A DNA stretch of 64,000 bases, taken from contig NZ_LR027382.1 of the NCBI RefSeq assembly GCF_900604385.1, positions 1,947,501 through 2,011,500 on the forward strand. Direction: 5' to 3'. The notes beneath the pieces were generated by a model. That model was not told the origin of the DNA. It saw only the letters and a program-made list of their open reading frames with translations, and made no database searches. Positions 1 through 8,346 of this stretch are shown one piece after another (the stretch's first letter is position 1; every line of letters begins with the position of its first letter). A program made the translations under genes and the position numbers. The DNA comes from Alistipes megaguti. GTDB lineage: Bacteria > Bacteroidota > Bacteroidia > Bacteroidales > Rikenellaceae.

Positions 1-336
1 TACGCCTCGTCGGTGGGCTACAACAAGAAGGGCAACGTCTGGAATGTCTACGGCAACGAGGACTGTCCGTCGGATAAAGGTTGGATCGTGGGCAACGACT
101 CGAAGAAGGCCGGTTCGGTCTGGGCCGAGAGTGTCGGTGCGCTGCTGAGCCTCGACGAGATGAAGTCCGGGGTCGTGACGGTGCCTTCGTCCGACGAGGA
201 GTGCGCGTCGATGGTCGAGGCACTCAACACCGGAGCCGAACTCTATGACCAGCTGCCCGACGGCACGCTCCCGACCAAACCCGTGGTGAGCCTGCGCGAG
301 TGGGTGGCTTCGGATACCTATCCCGTTCTGAAATAG
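1..336 (+). CDS. C-terminal part of a surface protein, possibly GLUG-motif type (5' truncated)
   Basis: The frame is open from the first base of the window and ends at TAG 334-336, so only the last 111 residues are visible and the start lies upstream. The fragment contains VGYNKKGNVWNVYGNE and ends in W-x-x-S-D-x-Y-P-V-L-K. This recalls the tail of Bacteroidales GLUG-motif or fimbria-like surface proteins, which often finish with a W...YPVL segment. No catalytic motif is visible. A stem-loop terminator follows directly, so this is the last gene of its unit. The family assignment is tentative and rests on C-terminal resemblance only. Confidence 0.45.
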   Translation, partial: YASSVGYNKKGNVWNVYGNEDCPSDKGWIVGNDSKKAGSVWAESVGALLSLDEMKSGVVTVPSSDEECASMVEALNTGAELYDQLPDGTLPTKPVVSLREWVASDTYPVLK

Positions 337-344
337 TATGTATC

Positions 345-388
345 GGCGGAAAAGCGTTCCGAAAGGAGGGCTTTTCCGCCCTTTTTTA
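345..388 (+). terminator. Intrinsic terminator after the first gene
   Basis: GGCGGAAAAGC (345-355) pairs perfectly with GCTTTTCCGCC (370-380) and is followed by CTTTTTT. The next gene's promoter box begins at 390, directly after the T-run. Confidence 0.85.
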
Positions 389-389
389 G

Positions 390-397
390 TATCTTTG
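390..397 (+). promoter_or_regulatory. Bacteroidetes -7 box TATCTTTG for the GDPD gene
   Basis: TATCTTTG matches the TAnnTTTG consensus exactly and ends five bases before the ATG at 403. If transcription starts the usual distance downstream, the transcript would have almost no leader. No clear -33 TTTG is seen, because that position falls inside the preceding terminator. Confidence 0.6.
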
Positions 398-402
398 TCA
401 AC

Positions 403-1317
403 ATGAAACGTTTGTTATTTGGATTGGGCGCCCTGCTGTGGCTCGGCGCATGCGCCCCGCAGCCGGAGCCGGCGGGCAGCCACGTCGACCGGATTTTGGC
501 CGAACTCCACGACCCGACCTCGAAATACGTACTGGTGGCCTCGCATCGCGGCGACTGGCGCAACTGGCCCGAGAATTCGATCCCGGCCATCGAGTCGGTG
601 ATCAGAATGGGGGTCGACATCATGGAGCTGGACCTCAAACTCACGCGGGACAGCGTGCTGGTGCTGTGCCACGACCACACGATCGACCGCACGACCAGCG
701 GCAAGGGCCGGGTCTGCGACATCACCTACGACTCCATTCAGCGCTGTGTGCTGCGGACCGGTCACAACGTGAAGACCTCGTGGCGGATGCCGACCCTGCG
801 CGAAGCGCTCGCCGTCTGCAAGGACCGCATCGTGGTCAACATCGACCAGGGGTATGAATACTACGATCTGGCGCTGGCCATAGCCGAGGAGCTCGGGGTG
901 ACGGACCAGCTGCTGATCAAGGGCAAACGCCCGGCCGAAGTCGTGGCCGCGAAGTTCGCCGAGTATCCGCACAACATGATGTACATGCCGATCATCGATA
1001 TCCTCAAACCCGGGGGCCGAGAACTCTTCGAGTCGTATCGTCGGCAGACGGTCCAGCCGCTGGCCTACGAGGTTTGCTGGGACGAGTTTACCCCTGCGGT
1101 GGACTCCTGCATGCACCGGATCGTGGCCGGGGGGTCGCGTCTGTGGGTCAATTCGCTGTGGCCGTCGCTCTGCGGCGGGCTGGACGATGACCGGGCTTTC
1201 AGCGGCGAAGAGGATGCCGTCTACGGCGCGCTGCTCGACATGGGGGCCTCAATCATCCAGACCGATCGCCCGCAGCTGCTGATCGACTATCTGAGCGCCA
1301 GGGGGCGCCGCCCGTAA
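403..1317 (+). CDS. Glycerophosphodiester phosphodiesterase family lipoprotein
   Basis: The 304-residue protein should hydrolyse glycerophosphodiesters to glycerol-3-phosphate and an alcohol. The N-terminus is a lipoprotein signal (MKRLLFGLGALLWLGAC, Cys17), so it is probably anchored in the periplasm or outer membrane. The GDPD signature is clear: SHRGDW..PENS at about residues 48-60, the metal ligands of ELDLKLT, then CHDHTIDRTTSGKG. A late IQTDRP segment closes the TIM barrel as in other family members. The next gene, about 85 bp downstream on the same strand, is an organophosphate transporter, which suggests that the glycerol-3-phosphate released outside is imported. ATG 403 is the only start giving a complete signal peptide. 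Confidence 0.88.
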   Translation: MKRLLFGLGALLWLGACAPQPEPAGSHVDRILAELHDPTSKYVLVASHRGDWRNWPENSIPAIESVIRMGVDIMELDLKLTRDSVLVLCHDHTIDRTTSGKGRVCDITYDSIQRCVLRTGHNVKTSWRMPTLREALAVCKDRIVVNIDQGYEYYDLALAIAEELGVTDQLLIKGKRPAEVVAAKFAEYPHNMMYMPIIDILKPGGRELFESYRRQTVQPLAYEVCWDEFTPAVDSCMHRIVAGGSRLWVNSLWPSLCGGLDDDRAFSGEEDAVYGALLDMGASIIQTDRPQLLIDYLSARGRRP

Positions 1318-1402
1318 ATCAGACGGTCTGACGGAGGGGTGCCGACCGGCGCCTCTCTGCCGGACCTTGCGAACACGACTGACCGAAACTACCTGAAACA
1401 AC

Positions 1403-2776
1403 ATGTCCATTTTATCCTATTTCCGCAAAAGCGAGCCGTCGGCGCCCTTTACCGGTGACGACGAGGCCCGCATGCGGCTCTACCGCAAGCTGCGGCTGCA
1501 GAGCTTCATCGCCGGAACGGTGGGCTACAGCCTCTACTACGTCTGCCGCACGAGTCTGAACGTGGTCAAGCAGCCGATCCTCGAGAGCGGGGCGCTCGAT
1601 GCCTCGCAATTGGGTCTGATCGGTTCGGCGCTGCTCTTCGCCTACGCCATCGGCAAGTTCGTCAACGGCTTCCTGGCCGACCACAGCAACATCAAACGCT
1701 TCATGGCCGCCGGACTCTGCGTCTCGGCCGTGGCCAATCTGCTGGTCGGGCTGCTGGGTCTGGCCAACGGCGGCGGCCTGGTGGGCAACATGACCCTCTT
1801 CGTGGTCTTCGCCGTGATGTGGGGTCTGAACGGCTGGGCCCAGTCGATGGGGGCCCCTCCGGCCATCATTGCCCTCTCGCGCTGGTATCCGCTCTCGATC
1901 CGCGGCACCTTCTACGGCTTCTTCTCGGCCAGCCACAACCTCGGAGAATTCCTCTCGTTCCTCTTCGTGGGGGCCGTCGTGGGGATCTGCGGCTGGCAGT
2001 GGGGATTCGTCGGATCGTCCCTGGCCGGCGTCATCGGCGTGGTGATCATCGTCTGCCTGCTCCACGACACGCCCGAATCGAAGGGGCTGCCCCCGATCGG
2101 CGTGCTGACCGGCGAGGAGACGGCCGAAGAGAGCCATCACCACGCCTCGACCAGTGAACTGCAGCGTTCGGCAATCCGCAATCCGCTGGTCTGGGTGCTG
2201 GCCCTCTCGAGCGCCTTCATGTACGTGAGCCGCTACGCCATCAACGGCTGGGGCGTGCTGTTCCTGCAGGAAGCCAAGGGCTATTCGCTGGCTACGGCCA
2301 CGCAGGTCATCTCGGTCAACGCCCTGCTGGGCATCCTCGGAACGGTCTTCTCGGGGTGGCTCTCCGACCGTCTCTTCCACGGGCGGCGGAATGTGCTGGC
2401 CTTCGGCTTCGGCGTGCTGAACACGCTGGCCCTGGCGCTGTTCCTCTACTCGGGCAACGGAATGTTCGTCAATCTGCTCTCGATGGTGTTTTTCGGCATG
2501 GCCATCGGCGTGCTGATCTGCTTCCTCGGAGGGCTGATGGCCATCGACATCGTGCCGCGCGAGGCCACGGGTGCCGCCCTCGGAATCGTTGGCATGGCCA
2601 GTTACGTCGGCGCCGGTCTGCAGGACATCATCAGCGGCTGGCTCATCGACTCGGGCAAGGAGGTTGTCGACGGCGTGACGCGCTACGACTTCTCCACGGC
2701 CGCGGTCTTCTGGATCGCCGCCTCGGCCCTGTCGTTCATCCTGGCCCTCTTTGTGGCCCGCAGGTCGCGACGCTGA
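1403..2776 (+). CDS. MFS transporter of the organophosphate:phosphate antiporter type (GlpT/UhpC-like)
   Basis: The protein has 457 residues and about twelve hydrophobic segments. The N-terminal motif YYVCRTSLNVVKQP, followed by the loop GKFVNGFLADHSNIKRF, is typical of the OPA family that exchanges glycerol-3-phosphate or hexose phosphates for inorganic phosphate. A hydrophilic central loop (about residues 225-250, ending in a His/Ser-rich stretch) separates the two six-helix halves. The preceding glycerophosphodiesterase favours glycerol-3-phosphate as substrate, but the sequence alone does not separate GlpT from UhpT/UhpC. It acts in the inner membrane. A strong stem-loop lies 25 bp after the stop. 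Confidence 0.85.
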   Translation: MSILSYFRKSEPSAPFTGDDEARMRLYRKLRLQSFIAGTVGYSLYYVCRTSLNVVKQPILESGALDASQLGLIGSALLFAYAIGKFVNGFLADHSNIKRFMAAGLCVSAVANLLVGLLGLANGGGLVGNMTLFVVFAVMWGLNGWAQSMGAPPAIIALSRWYPLSIRGTFYGFFSASHNLGEFLSFLFVGAVVGICGWQWGFVGSSLAGVIGVVIIVCLLHDTPESKGLPPIGVLTGEETAEESHHHASTSELQRSAIRNPLVWVLALSSAFMYVSRYAINGWGVLFLQEAKGYSLATATQVISVNALLGILGTVFSGWLSDRLFHGRRNVLAFGFGVLNTLALALFLYSGNGMFVNLLSMVFFGMAIGVLICFLGGLMAIDIVPREATGAALGIVGMASYVGAGLQDIISGWLIDSGKEVVDGVTRYDFSTAAVFWIAASALSFILALFVARRSRR

Positions 2777-2800
2777 GAGGAGGTCCGGACCGGATTTCGG

Positions 2801-2830
2801 GCGGGCTGCGGAGCGAATTCCGCAGCCCGC
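2801..2830 (+). terminator. Perfect 12-bp stem-loop after the transporter gene
   Basis: GCGGGCTGCGGA (2801-2812) pairs with TCCGCAGCCCGC (2819-2830) around a GCGAAT loop. The following TTCGTTGTGT is only mildly T-rich, so termination strength is uncertain. Confidence 0.65.
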
Positions 2831-2859
2831 TTCGTTGTGTCGAAAGGAGAGGCGCAACC

Positions 2860-2889
2860 TTGCATTTCCGACAAAATTGGCTACCTTTG
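2860..2889 (+). promoter_or_regulatory. Promoter of murF-alr
   Basis: TTGC at 2860-2863 and TACCTTTG at 2882-2889 leave 19 bases between TTG and TA, the standard Bacteroidetes -33/-7 arrangement. The ATG is at 3028, giving a leader of about 130 nt in which no conserved RNA motif was recognised. Confidence 0.7.
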
Positions 2890-3027
2890 CAACGCCGGGA
2901 CGCCGAGCCCCGACCCGCTTGCGCAGGCGCCGGACCGACCCGGGGCTGTGAGCCCTCCGTCACGGAGCGTCCGGCGAAGCGAACTGTCAGCACCGGAAAG
3001 GCCGATGCCGCTAACAATCGGTATTTT

Positions 3028-5397
3028 ATGAATTACAAACTTTCGCAGATCGCTGCCGTCGTCGGCGGCCGCTTCTCGGGCGAAGACCACGAGGTGCAGT
3101 CGGTCGTCACGGACAGCCGTTCGCTTTCGTGCGAACTGGGTTGCAACCCGATTTTCGTCGCCATGTGCGGTGCCAATCACGACTCGCACGATTTCATTGC
3201 TCAGATGTATGGCCGCGGCGTGCGCTCGTTTCTGGTCGAACACGCCGTCGGGGAGCTGCCCGGGGCCGGGTACGTGGTGGTCAAGAATGCCATCGCGGCG
3301 CTGCAGAGTCTGGCCGCCTACCACCGCGCCCATTTCAAGGGAACGGTCGTCGGGATCACCGGCTCGAACGGCAAGACCGTCATCAAGGAGTGGATCGCCG
3401 AGGAGCTGCCCGCGGGCATGAAGTGCTACCGCTCGCCGAAGAGCTACAATTCGCAGCTGGGCGTGCCGCTGTCGGTGCTGATGATCGAGGGCGACGAGCA
3501 GCTGGCGCTGATCGAGGCGGGCATTTCGCAGCCCGGCGAGATGGAGCGCCTGGAGCGCATCATCCGTCCCGACGTGGTGGTCTTCACCTCGATCGGCGAC
3601 GCCCACCAGGAGAATTTCCTCAATCTCGAACAGAAGTGTCTCGAAAAGATGGTGCTGGCCCACCGCGCCCGGGTCATCGTCTACCACAGCTACTACGAAC
3701 CGCTGGGGCATCTCATTGCCACGCATTTCGCCGACCGCCGGCTCTACGATGCGGCCTCGGCACCGCAGGTTCCCGAGGCGGTGATCGGCAACGAGGCTTC
3801 GCGCCGCAACGCCCAGATCGTCGAGGCCTTCTGCACGGCGATGGGCTTTCCGGCACCGTCGTTCTCCAGCGCCCCGGAGGTGGCCATGCGCCTCGAGGTG
3901 AAGGACGGCATCAACGACTCGGTGCTGATCAACGACGCCTACAACCTCGATCTCAATTCGCTGGCCCTGGCGCTGGACTACCTCCACAGCGTGGCCCTCA
4001 CGCGGCCGACGACTCTCGTGCTGTCGGACATCGCGCAGAGCGGCCTTTCGGACGACGAGCTCTACAGTCGCGTGGCCGGCATGGTCTCGCGGGCGGGCAT
4101 CGACACGCTGGTCGGCATCGGTCCCAGGCTGAAGCGCTATGCCTCGCTCTTCGACTGCGCGAAGCTCTTCTACGCCTCGACCGACGAGTGCATCGCACGT
4201 CTCGGCCGCGAAGCGGTGGCCGGCCGCGCCGTGCTGCTCAAGGGGGCCCGCGACTTCCGCTTCGAGAAGCTGGCCCACGCGCTCTCGCTCAAGAGCCATA
4301 CGACGGTATTGGAGGTCGACCTCGACGCCATGATCCATAATCTCAACTATTTCCGCTCGAAACTCGATTTCCGGACGAAACTCGTGGCCATGGTCAAGGC
4401 CGGATCGTACGGCACGGGCGACTTCGAGGTGGCGCAGATGTTGCAGCACCAGGGGGTCGACTACCTGGCCGTGGCCTTTGCCGACGAAGGGGTGCTGCTG
4501 CGCGAGCGGGGCATCTCGATGCCGATCGTGGTGCTGAATGCCGACGCCGACAGTTTCGACCTGATGATCGCCAACCGCCTCGAACCCGAAATCTACAGCT
4601 TTCACTCGCTGCGTGACTTTGCCGATGCCGTGACGCACGCCGGCGAGCTCCGCTATCCGATCCACCTGAAGCTCGACACGGGGATGCATCGGCTGGGCTT
4701 CATGGAGGAGGAGATCCCGGCGCTGTGCGAACGGCTGCAGGGGATGTCGGAGGTCAAGGTGGCCACGATCTTCTCGCACCTCAATTGCGCCGACATGCCC
4801 GAGGAGGATACCTACACCCGGGCGCAGATCGAGCGCTTCGACCGCATGAGCACGGCGTTGATCGAGGCGCTGCCCTATCCTGTCATCCGCCATACGGCCA
4901 ACTCGGCGGCCATCGAGCGTTTCCCCGAGGCGCAGTTCGACATGTGCCGCCTGGGACTGGGGCTCTACGGCTTCGGGTGGCAGCACAACGCCGCGCTGCG
5001 TCCCGTCTCGACGCTGAAGACCCGCATCGTGCAGATCAAACACCTTGAGGCGGGCGATACGGTCGGTTACGGGCGGGCCGGACGGCTGACGCGTCCGACG
5101 GTTACGGCCACCGTCCCGATCGGTTATGCCGACGGCCTGGATCGTCACCTGGGGTGCGGACGCTGGTCGATGCTCGTGGCCGGGCAGCCGGCTCCGATCG
5201 TCGGGCGGGTCTGCATGGACAGCTGCATGATCGACATCACGGATATCCCCGGGGTGGAGGAGGGCGACGAGGCCGTCGTCTTCTCGGCCGCCGCAGGCAA
5301 CGATCTCGAGACGATGGCCCGCGTGCTGGATACGATCCCCTACGAAATCACGACCTCGGTCTCGGGCCGAGTCAAACGCATCTACCTCAAGGAGTAA
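3028..5397 (+). CDS. murF-alr: Bifunctional UDP-MurNAc-tripeptide:D-Ala-D-Ala ligase / alanine racemase
   Basis: The 789-residue cytoplasmic fusion serves peptidoglycan precursor synthesis. The C-terminal half makes D-alanine from L-alanine with PLP. The N-terminal half is a Mur ligase that adds D-Ala-D-Ala to the UDP-MurNAc peptide. The Mur P-loop is GITGSNGKT (about 109-117), followed by the AHQENF region. The racemase half begins near residue 430 with VLEVDLDAMIHNL, and its PLP lysine is Lys457 in AMVKAGSYG. VGYGRAGR is also typical. The fusion is a known Bacteroidetes arrangement. The frame is open further upstream, but ATG 3028 lies after the promoter and begins with the MurF-like MNYKLSQIAAVVGG. 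The methyltransferase gene starts 20 bp after the stop. Confidence 0.93.
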   Translation: MNYKLSQIAAVVGGRFSGEDHEVQSVVTDSRSLSCELGCNPIFVAMCGANHDSHDFIAQMYGRGVRSFLVEHAVGELPGAGYVVVKNAIAALQSLAAYHRAHFKGTVVGITGSNGKTVIKEWIAEELPAGMKCYRSPKSYNSQLGVPLSVLMIEGDEQLALIEAGISQPGEMERLERIIRPDVVVFTSIGDAHQENFLNLEQKCLEKMVLAHRARVIVYHSYYEPLGHLIATHFADRRLYDAASAPQVPEAVIGNEASRRNAQIVEAFCTAMGFPAPSFSSAPEVAMRLEVKDGINDSVLINDAYNLDLNSLALALDYLHSVALTRPTTLVLSDIAQSGLSDDELYSRVAGMVSRAGIDTLVGIGPRLKRYASLFDCAKLFYASTDECIARLGREAVAGRAVLLKGARDFRFEKLAHALSLKSHTTVLEVDLDAMIHNLNYFRSKLDFRTKLVAMVKAGSYGTGDFEVAQMLQHQGVDYLAVAFADEGVLLRERGISMPIVVLNADADSFDLMIANRLEPEIYSFHSLRDFADAVTHAGELRYPIHLKLDTGMHRLGFMEEEIPALCERLQGMSEVKVATIFSHLNCADMPEEDTYTRAQIERFDRMSTALIEALPYPVIRHTANSAAIERFPEAQFDMCRLGLGLYGFGWQHNAALRPVSTLKTRIVQIKHLEAGDTVGYGRAGRLTRPTVTATVPIGYADGLDRHLGCGRWSMLVAGQPAPIVGRVCMDSCMIDITDIPGVEEGDEAVVFSAAAGNDLETMARVLDTIPYEITTSVSGRVKRIYLKE

Positions 5398-5417
5398 CCC
5401 CCATTTCAACGCAACGT

Positions 5418-6131
5418 ATGACTGCCGGAACCCTCTACCTGATTCCGTGTCCGATTTCGGACCAGACCGATCCGTGGGACGTCCTGCCCGCGGCCAACCG
5501 CGCGGTGATGGACGCGCTGGACTACTTCATCGTCGAGAATACGCGCACGGCGCGGCGCTTCCTCTCGCGGGCCGGCATCGCACGGCCGATCGACGGGCTG
5601 GAGTTCCGCGAACTGAACGAACATACGGTGGCCGGCCGTGAGGTCGAGGAGCTGGTGGCGCCGATCGCCGCCGGACGCTCGGCCGGGGTGATCTCCGAAG
5701 CCGGGGTGCCGGGCGTGGCCGATCCCGGGGCGCTGGTGGTCGAGGCATGCCACCGGCGCGGCATCCGCGTGATGCCGCTCGTGGGCCCCTCGTCGATCCT
5801 CCTCGCGGTGATGGCCTCGGGGTTGAACGGGCAGTCGTTCGCCTTCAACGGCTATCTGCCCGTCAAGCCGGCCGAACGAAGCCGTGCCATCCGCTTCTTC
5901 GAGCGCCGGGCCCATGCGGAGGGGCAGTCGCAGCTCTTCATCGAAGCGCCGTACCGCAACGCGAAGCTGTTCGGCGAGCTGTTGCAGACGCTCGCTCAGG
6001 AGACGCGGCTGACGGTAGCCGTTGATCTGACGGCCCCTTCGGAGTCGGTCATAACCCGCACGGTCGGGGAGTGGCGCCGCGGCCCGCTGCCCGAATTGAA
6101 CAAACGCCCGACTATCTTCATCATCGGTTAG
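5418..6131 (+). CDS. rsmI: SAM-dependent methyltransferase of the tetrapyrrole-methylase fold (RsmI-like)
   Basis: The protein has 237 residues. The N-terminus GTLYLIPCPISD resembles the GTLYLVATPIGN start of RsmI, which 2'-O-methylates C1402 of 16S rRNA. It is followed by FIVENTRTARRFL, the SAM-pocket motif SEAGVPGVADPG and LVGPSSILLAVMASG. These are order-conserved RsmI landmarks. Several positions differ from the proteobacterial enzyme (PCPIS for ATPIG, VADPG for ISDPG). It therefore belongs to the divergent Bacteroidetes branch, and its exact nucleotide target is inferred. It lies 20 bp after murF-alr and is probably cotranscribed. ATG 5418 is chosen because it starts the conserved MTAGTLYL. 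Confidence 0.8.
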   Translation: MTAGTLYLIPCPISDQTDPWDVLPAANRAVMDALDYFIVENTRTARRFLSRAGIARPIDGLEFRELNEHTVAGREVEELVAPIAAGRSAGVISEAGVPGVADPGALVVEACHRRGIRVMPLVGPSSILLAVMASGLNGQSFAFNGYLPVKPAERSRAIRFFERRAHAEGQSQLFIEAPYRNAKLFGELLQTLAQETRLTVAVDLTAPSESVITRTVGEWRRGPLPELNKRPTIFIIG

Positions 6132-6186
6132 CGTTGGTATGCAATTTGTGCGAAAGATTATCCGGAAACTGAAAAAAATACGAGAT

Positions 6187-6831
6187 ATGAAAGAGCAAAA
6201 GGTTTATAATGAAGACGTTAAGAGCGACAAGAAGGTCGCTCCGGACGCTGGTAATCCTTCGCACGAGAAGGCTTCGGATGCCAAAATGGCAGACGATGCC
6301 GCTGCGGAGAGTGCCAAAATGGCAGACGATGCCAAGGCCAAGGACTCCGATCCGGAACTGGACGCTGCCGAGGAGGCTTCCGACGAAGCGGCCCGGGCCG
6401 TCGAGGCTGCCGTGGCCGAGTGGAAGGACAAGTTCCTGCGGTTGCAGGCCGAATTCGACAACTACCGCAAACGGACCCTCAAGGAGAAGATGGAGCTCGT
6501 CCAGACGGGCGGCCGCGACGTGCTGCTGGCCATGCTGCCGGTGCGCGATGACGTGCAGCGCGCCATGGCGGCCATGGAGAAGAGCGACGATCTGGAGGCG
6601 CTGCGTCAGGGCGTGCGGCTCATCTCGCAGAAGTTCACCGAGGCGCTGCGCCAACGGGGCGTTACGGAGATGGAGTTGAAGGATAAGGAGTTCGATGCCG
6701 ACATCGCGGAGGCGGTGGCCAAATTCGCGGCCGGTGAGGAGATGAAGGGCAAGGTCATCGACGTCGTGCAGACGGGTTACCTGCTGGGCGACAAGGTGCT
6801 TCGCTTTGCCAAAGTTGTCGTAGGAGAATAA
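6187..6831 (+). CDS. grpE: Nucleotide exchange factor GrpE
   Basis: The 214-residue co-chaperone releases ADP from DnaK. The GrpE core begins near residue 75 (EWKDKFLRLQAEFDNYRKRT) with a long coiled coil, and the C-terminal beta region ends VQTGYLLGDKVLRFAKVVVG. The first 75 residues are a charged, disordered leader with a short internal duplication (AKMADDA twice). dnaJ starts 5 bp after the stop, giving the usual grpE-dnaJ pair. An in-frame ATG at 6139 would add 16 basic residues. I prefer 6187 because the added segment (MQFVRKIIRKLKKIRD) looks like translated leader and 6187 has the A-rich upstream region common for Bacteroidetes starts. Confidence 0.92.
   Translation: MKEQKVYNEDVKSDKKVAPDAGNPSHEKASDAKMADDAAAESAKMADDAKAKDSDPELDAAEEASDEAARAVEAAVAEWKDKFLRLQAEFDNYRKRTLKEKMELVQTGGRDVLLAMLPVRDDVQRAMAAMEKSDDLEALRQGVRLISQKFTEALRQRGVTEMELKDKEFDADIAEAVAKFAAGEEMKGKVIDVVQTGYLLGDKVLRFAKVVVGE
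6280..6331 (+). repeat. Short direct duplication inside grpE
   Basis: GCCAAAATGGCAGACGATGC occurs twice, around 6280 and 6312, in frame. It encodes AKMADDA two times in the disordered N-terminal tail of GrpE. Confidence 0.8.
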
Positions 6832-6835
6832 TGCC

Positions 6836-8005
6836 ATGGCAGAGAAAAGAGATTACTATGAAGTGCTCGGTGTGGCGCGGAACGCCAACGCCGACGAGAT
6901 AAAGAAGGCCTATCGTAAGGCCGCCATCAAGTATCACCCGGACAAGAACCCCGGGGACAAGGAGGCCGAAGAGAAGTTCAAGGAGGCCGCCGAGGCCTAT
7001 GACGTGCTGTCGAACCCCGAAAAGAGGGCCCGCTACGATCAGTTCGGCCATGCCGGAATGAACGGTGCGGCTGGCGGCGGTGCCGGCGGTTTCGGCGGAT
7101 TCAGCGGCGGAGGTTTCTCGATGGAGGATATCTTCTCGCAGTTCGGCGACATCTTCGGCGGCCACTTCGGCGGCGGATTCCGTTCGTCGTCGGCGGGTGG
7201 CAGCCGGCGCGTCAACCGCGGTTCGGATATCCGCGTGCGGGTCAAGCTGACGCTGGCCGAGATCGCCTCGGGCGTCACCAAGAAGCTCAAGATCAACAAG
7301 ACCATAGCCTGCGACAAGTGCGGCGGTACGGGTGCCAGGGATGCCAACTCCTACTCGACCTGCTCGGCCTGCAACGGTACGGGTTACGTCACGCGCGTGG
7401 AGAACACCTTCTTCGGAAGGATGCAGACGCAGGGTGTCTGCCCGACGTGCGGCGGCACGGGCAAGGTGATCACCTCGCCCTGCGACAAGTGCAAGGGCGA
7501 AGGCACGCTGCGCGGTCAGGAGGTCGTCGAGATCAAGATCCCGGCCGGAGTGGGCGAGGGAATGGTCCTCACGGTGACGGGCAAGGGCAATGCCGCGCGC
7601 CAGGGCGGCGTGAACGGCGACCTGCAGGTCGTGATCGAGGAGGAGCCCAATCCGGAACTGGTCCGCGACGGCAACGATCTGATCCACAACCTGAACATCA
7701 CGGTGACCACGGCGCTGCTGGGCGGCACGGTCGAGGTCCCGACCGTCGACGGACGGGCCAAGATCAAGATCGCTCCGGGTACGCACGCCGGCAAGGTGCT
7801 GCGGTTGGCCGGCAAGGGCCTGCCCGAGGTGAACGGCTACGGCCGCGGCGACGAACTGATTGTCGTGGACATCACCATCCCCTCGAAACTATCGGCCGAA
7901 GAGAAACGGCTGGTCGAGCAGCTGGCAGCCCAGCCCTCGTTCCAGCGCGCCGAATCGACCAGGAATCAGAACATATTCGAACGCATGAAGAGCTTCTTCC
8001 GTTGA
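6836..8005 (+). CDS. dnaJ: Chaperone DnaJ
   Basis: The 389-residue Hsp40 stimulates DnaK ATP hydrolysis and delivers clients. The J domain (residues 1-70) carries YHPDKNPGD with the HPD motif. A Gly/Phe-rich segment follows (about 78-125). Four zinc-binding repeats come next: CDKCGGTG, CSACNGTG, CPTCGGTG and CDKCKGEG. The C-terminal substrate domain is complete (VPTVDGRAKIKI..GKVLRLAGKGLP). Length and layout are normal for type I DnaJ. It follows grpE by 5 bp and is followed by a stem-loop terminator. Confidence 0.97.
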   Translation: MAEKRDYYEVLGVARNANADEIKKAYRKAAIKYHPDKNPGDKEAEEKFKEAAEAYDVLSNPEKRARYDQFGHAGMNGAAGGGAGGFGGFSGGGFSMEDIFSQFGDIFGGHFGGGFRSSSAGGSRRVNRGSDIRVRVKLTLAEIASGVTKKLKINKTIACDKCGGTGARDANSYSTCSACNGTGYVTRVENTFFGRMQTQGVCPTCGGTGKVITSPCDKCKGEGTLRGQEVVEIKIPAGVGEGMVLTVTGKGNAARQGGVNGDLQVVIEEEPNPELVRDGNDLIHNLNITVTTALLGGTVEVPTVDGRAKIKIAPGTHAGKVLRLAGKGLPEVNGYGRGDELIVVDITIPSKLSAEEKRLVEQLAAQPSFQRAESTRNQNIFERMKSFFR

Positions 8006-8346
8006 CGGGCGGAAGTGCGCTTTGGATGCTCGTCGGGACGAAAACCCCTCCCTCGGGAGGGGCTTTCTCGTGACGGAGAAACTGTGGATGCGGGGCCGGC
8101 GACCCCTCCCCGGCTGTTTTTGAGGCTCGTCTGTGTGAGAGCCGGGCTGCTTGGTGCCGAAGGTTCGGGGCCGTATGGGCGAAGCTCCGGGCTGCTCGCG
8201 GGGAGACCGGCTCGGATGTGCGGGTATTCGGGCCGTTTGCTGTGCCTGTGGATCCGCCTGCACGGCGAGCCCGGGATCCGAATCTGTGAAAAAACATGCA
8301 ATAATTTGCAAAGATATTCGTATCTTTACCGAAAAAGAGGACGACC
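8006..8346. other. Intergenic region between dnaJ and the small membrane protein gene
   Basis: The region holds a terminator-like hairpin at 8045-8067 (CCCCTCC/GGAGGGG, then CTTTCT) and a promoter-like TATCTTTA at 8321-8328, which is one mismatch from TAnnTTTG. The GC-rich stretch between them shows no convincing gene on either strand. Confidence 0.6.

Noticed and set aside
2356..3027. Upstream extension of murF-alr
   Set aside because: The extension overlaps the transporter gene, its stem-loop and a good promoter; the conserved MurF N-terminus starts at 3028.
2881..5409. 842-residue open frame opposite murF-alr
   Set aside because: It is a GC-driven antisense frame with His/Arg/Asp-rich composition and no homology; the plus strand carries the complete MurF and Alr motifs.
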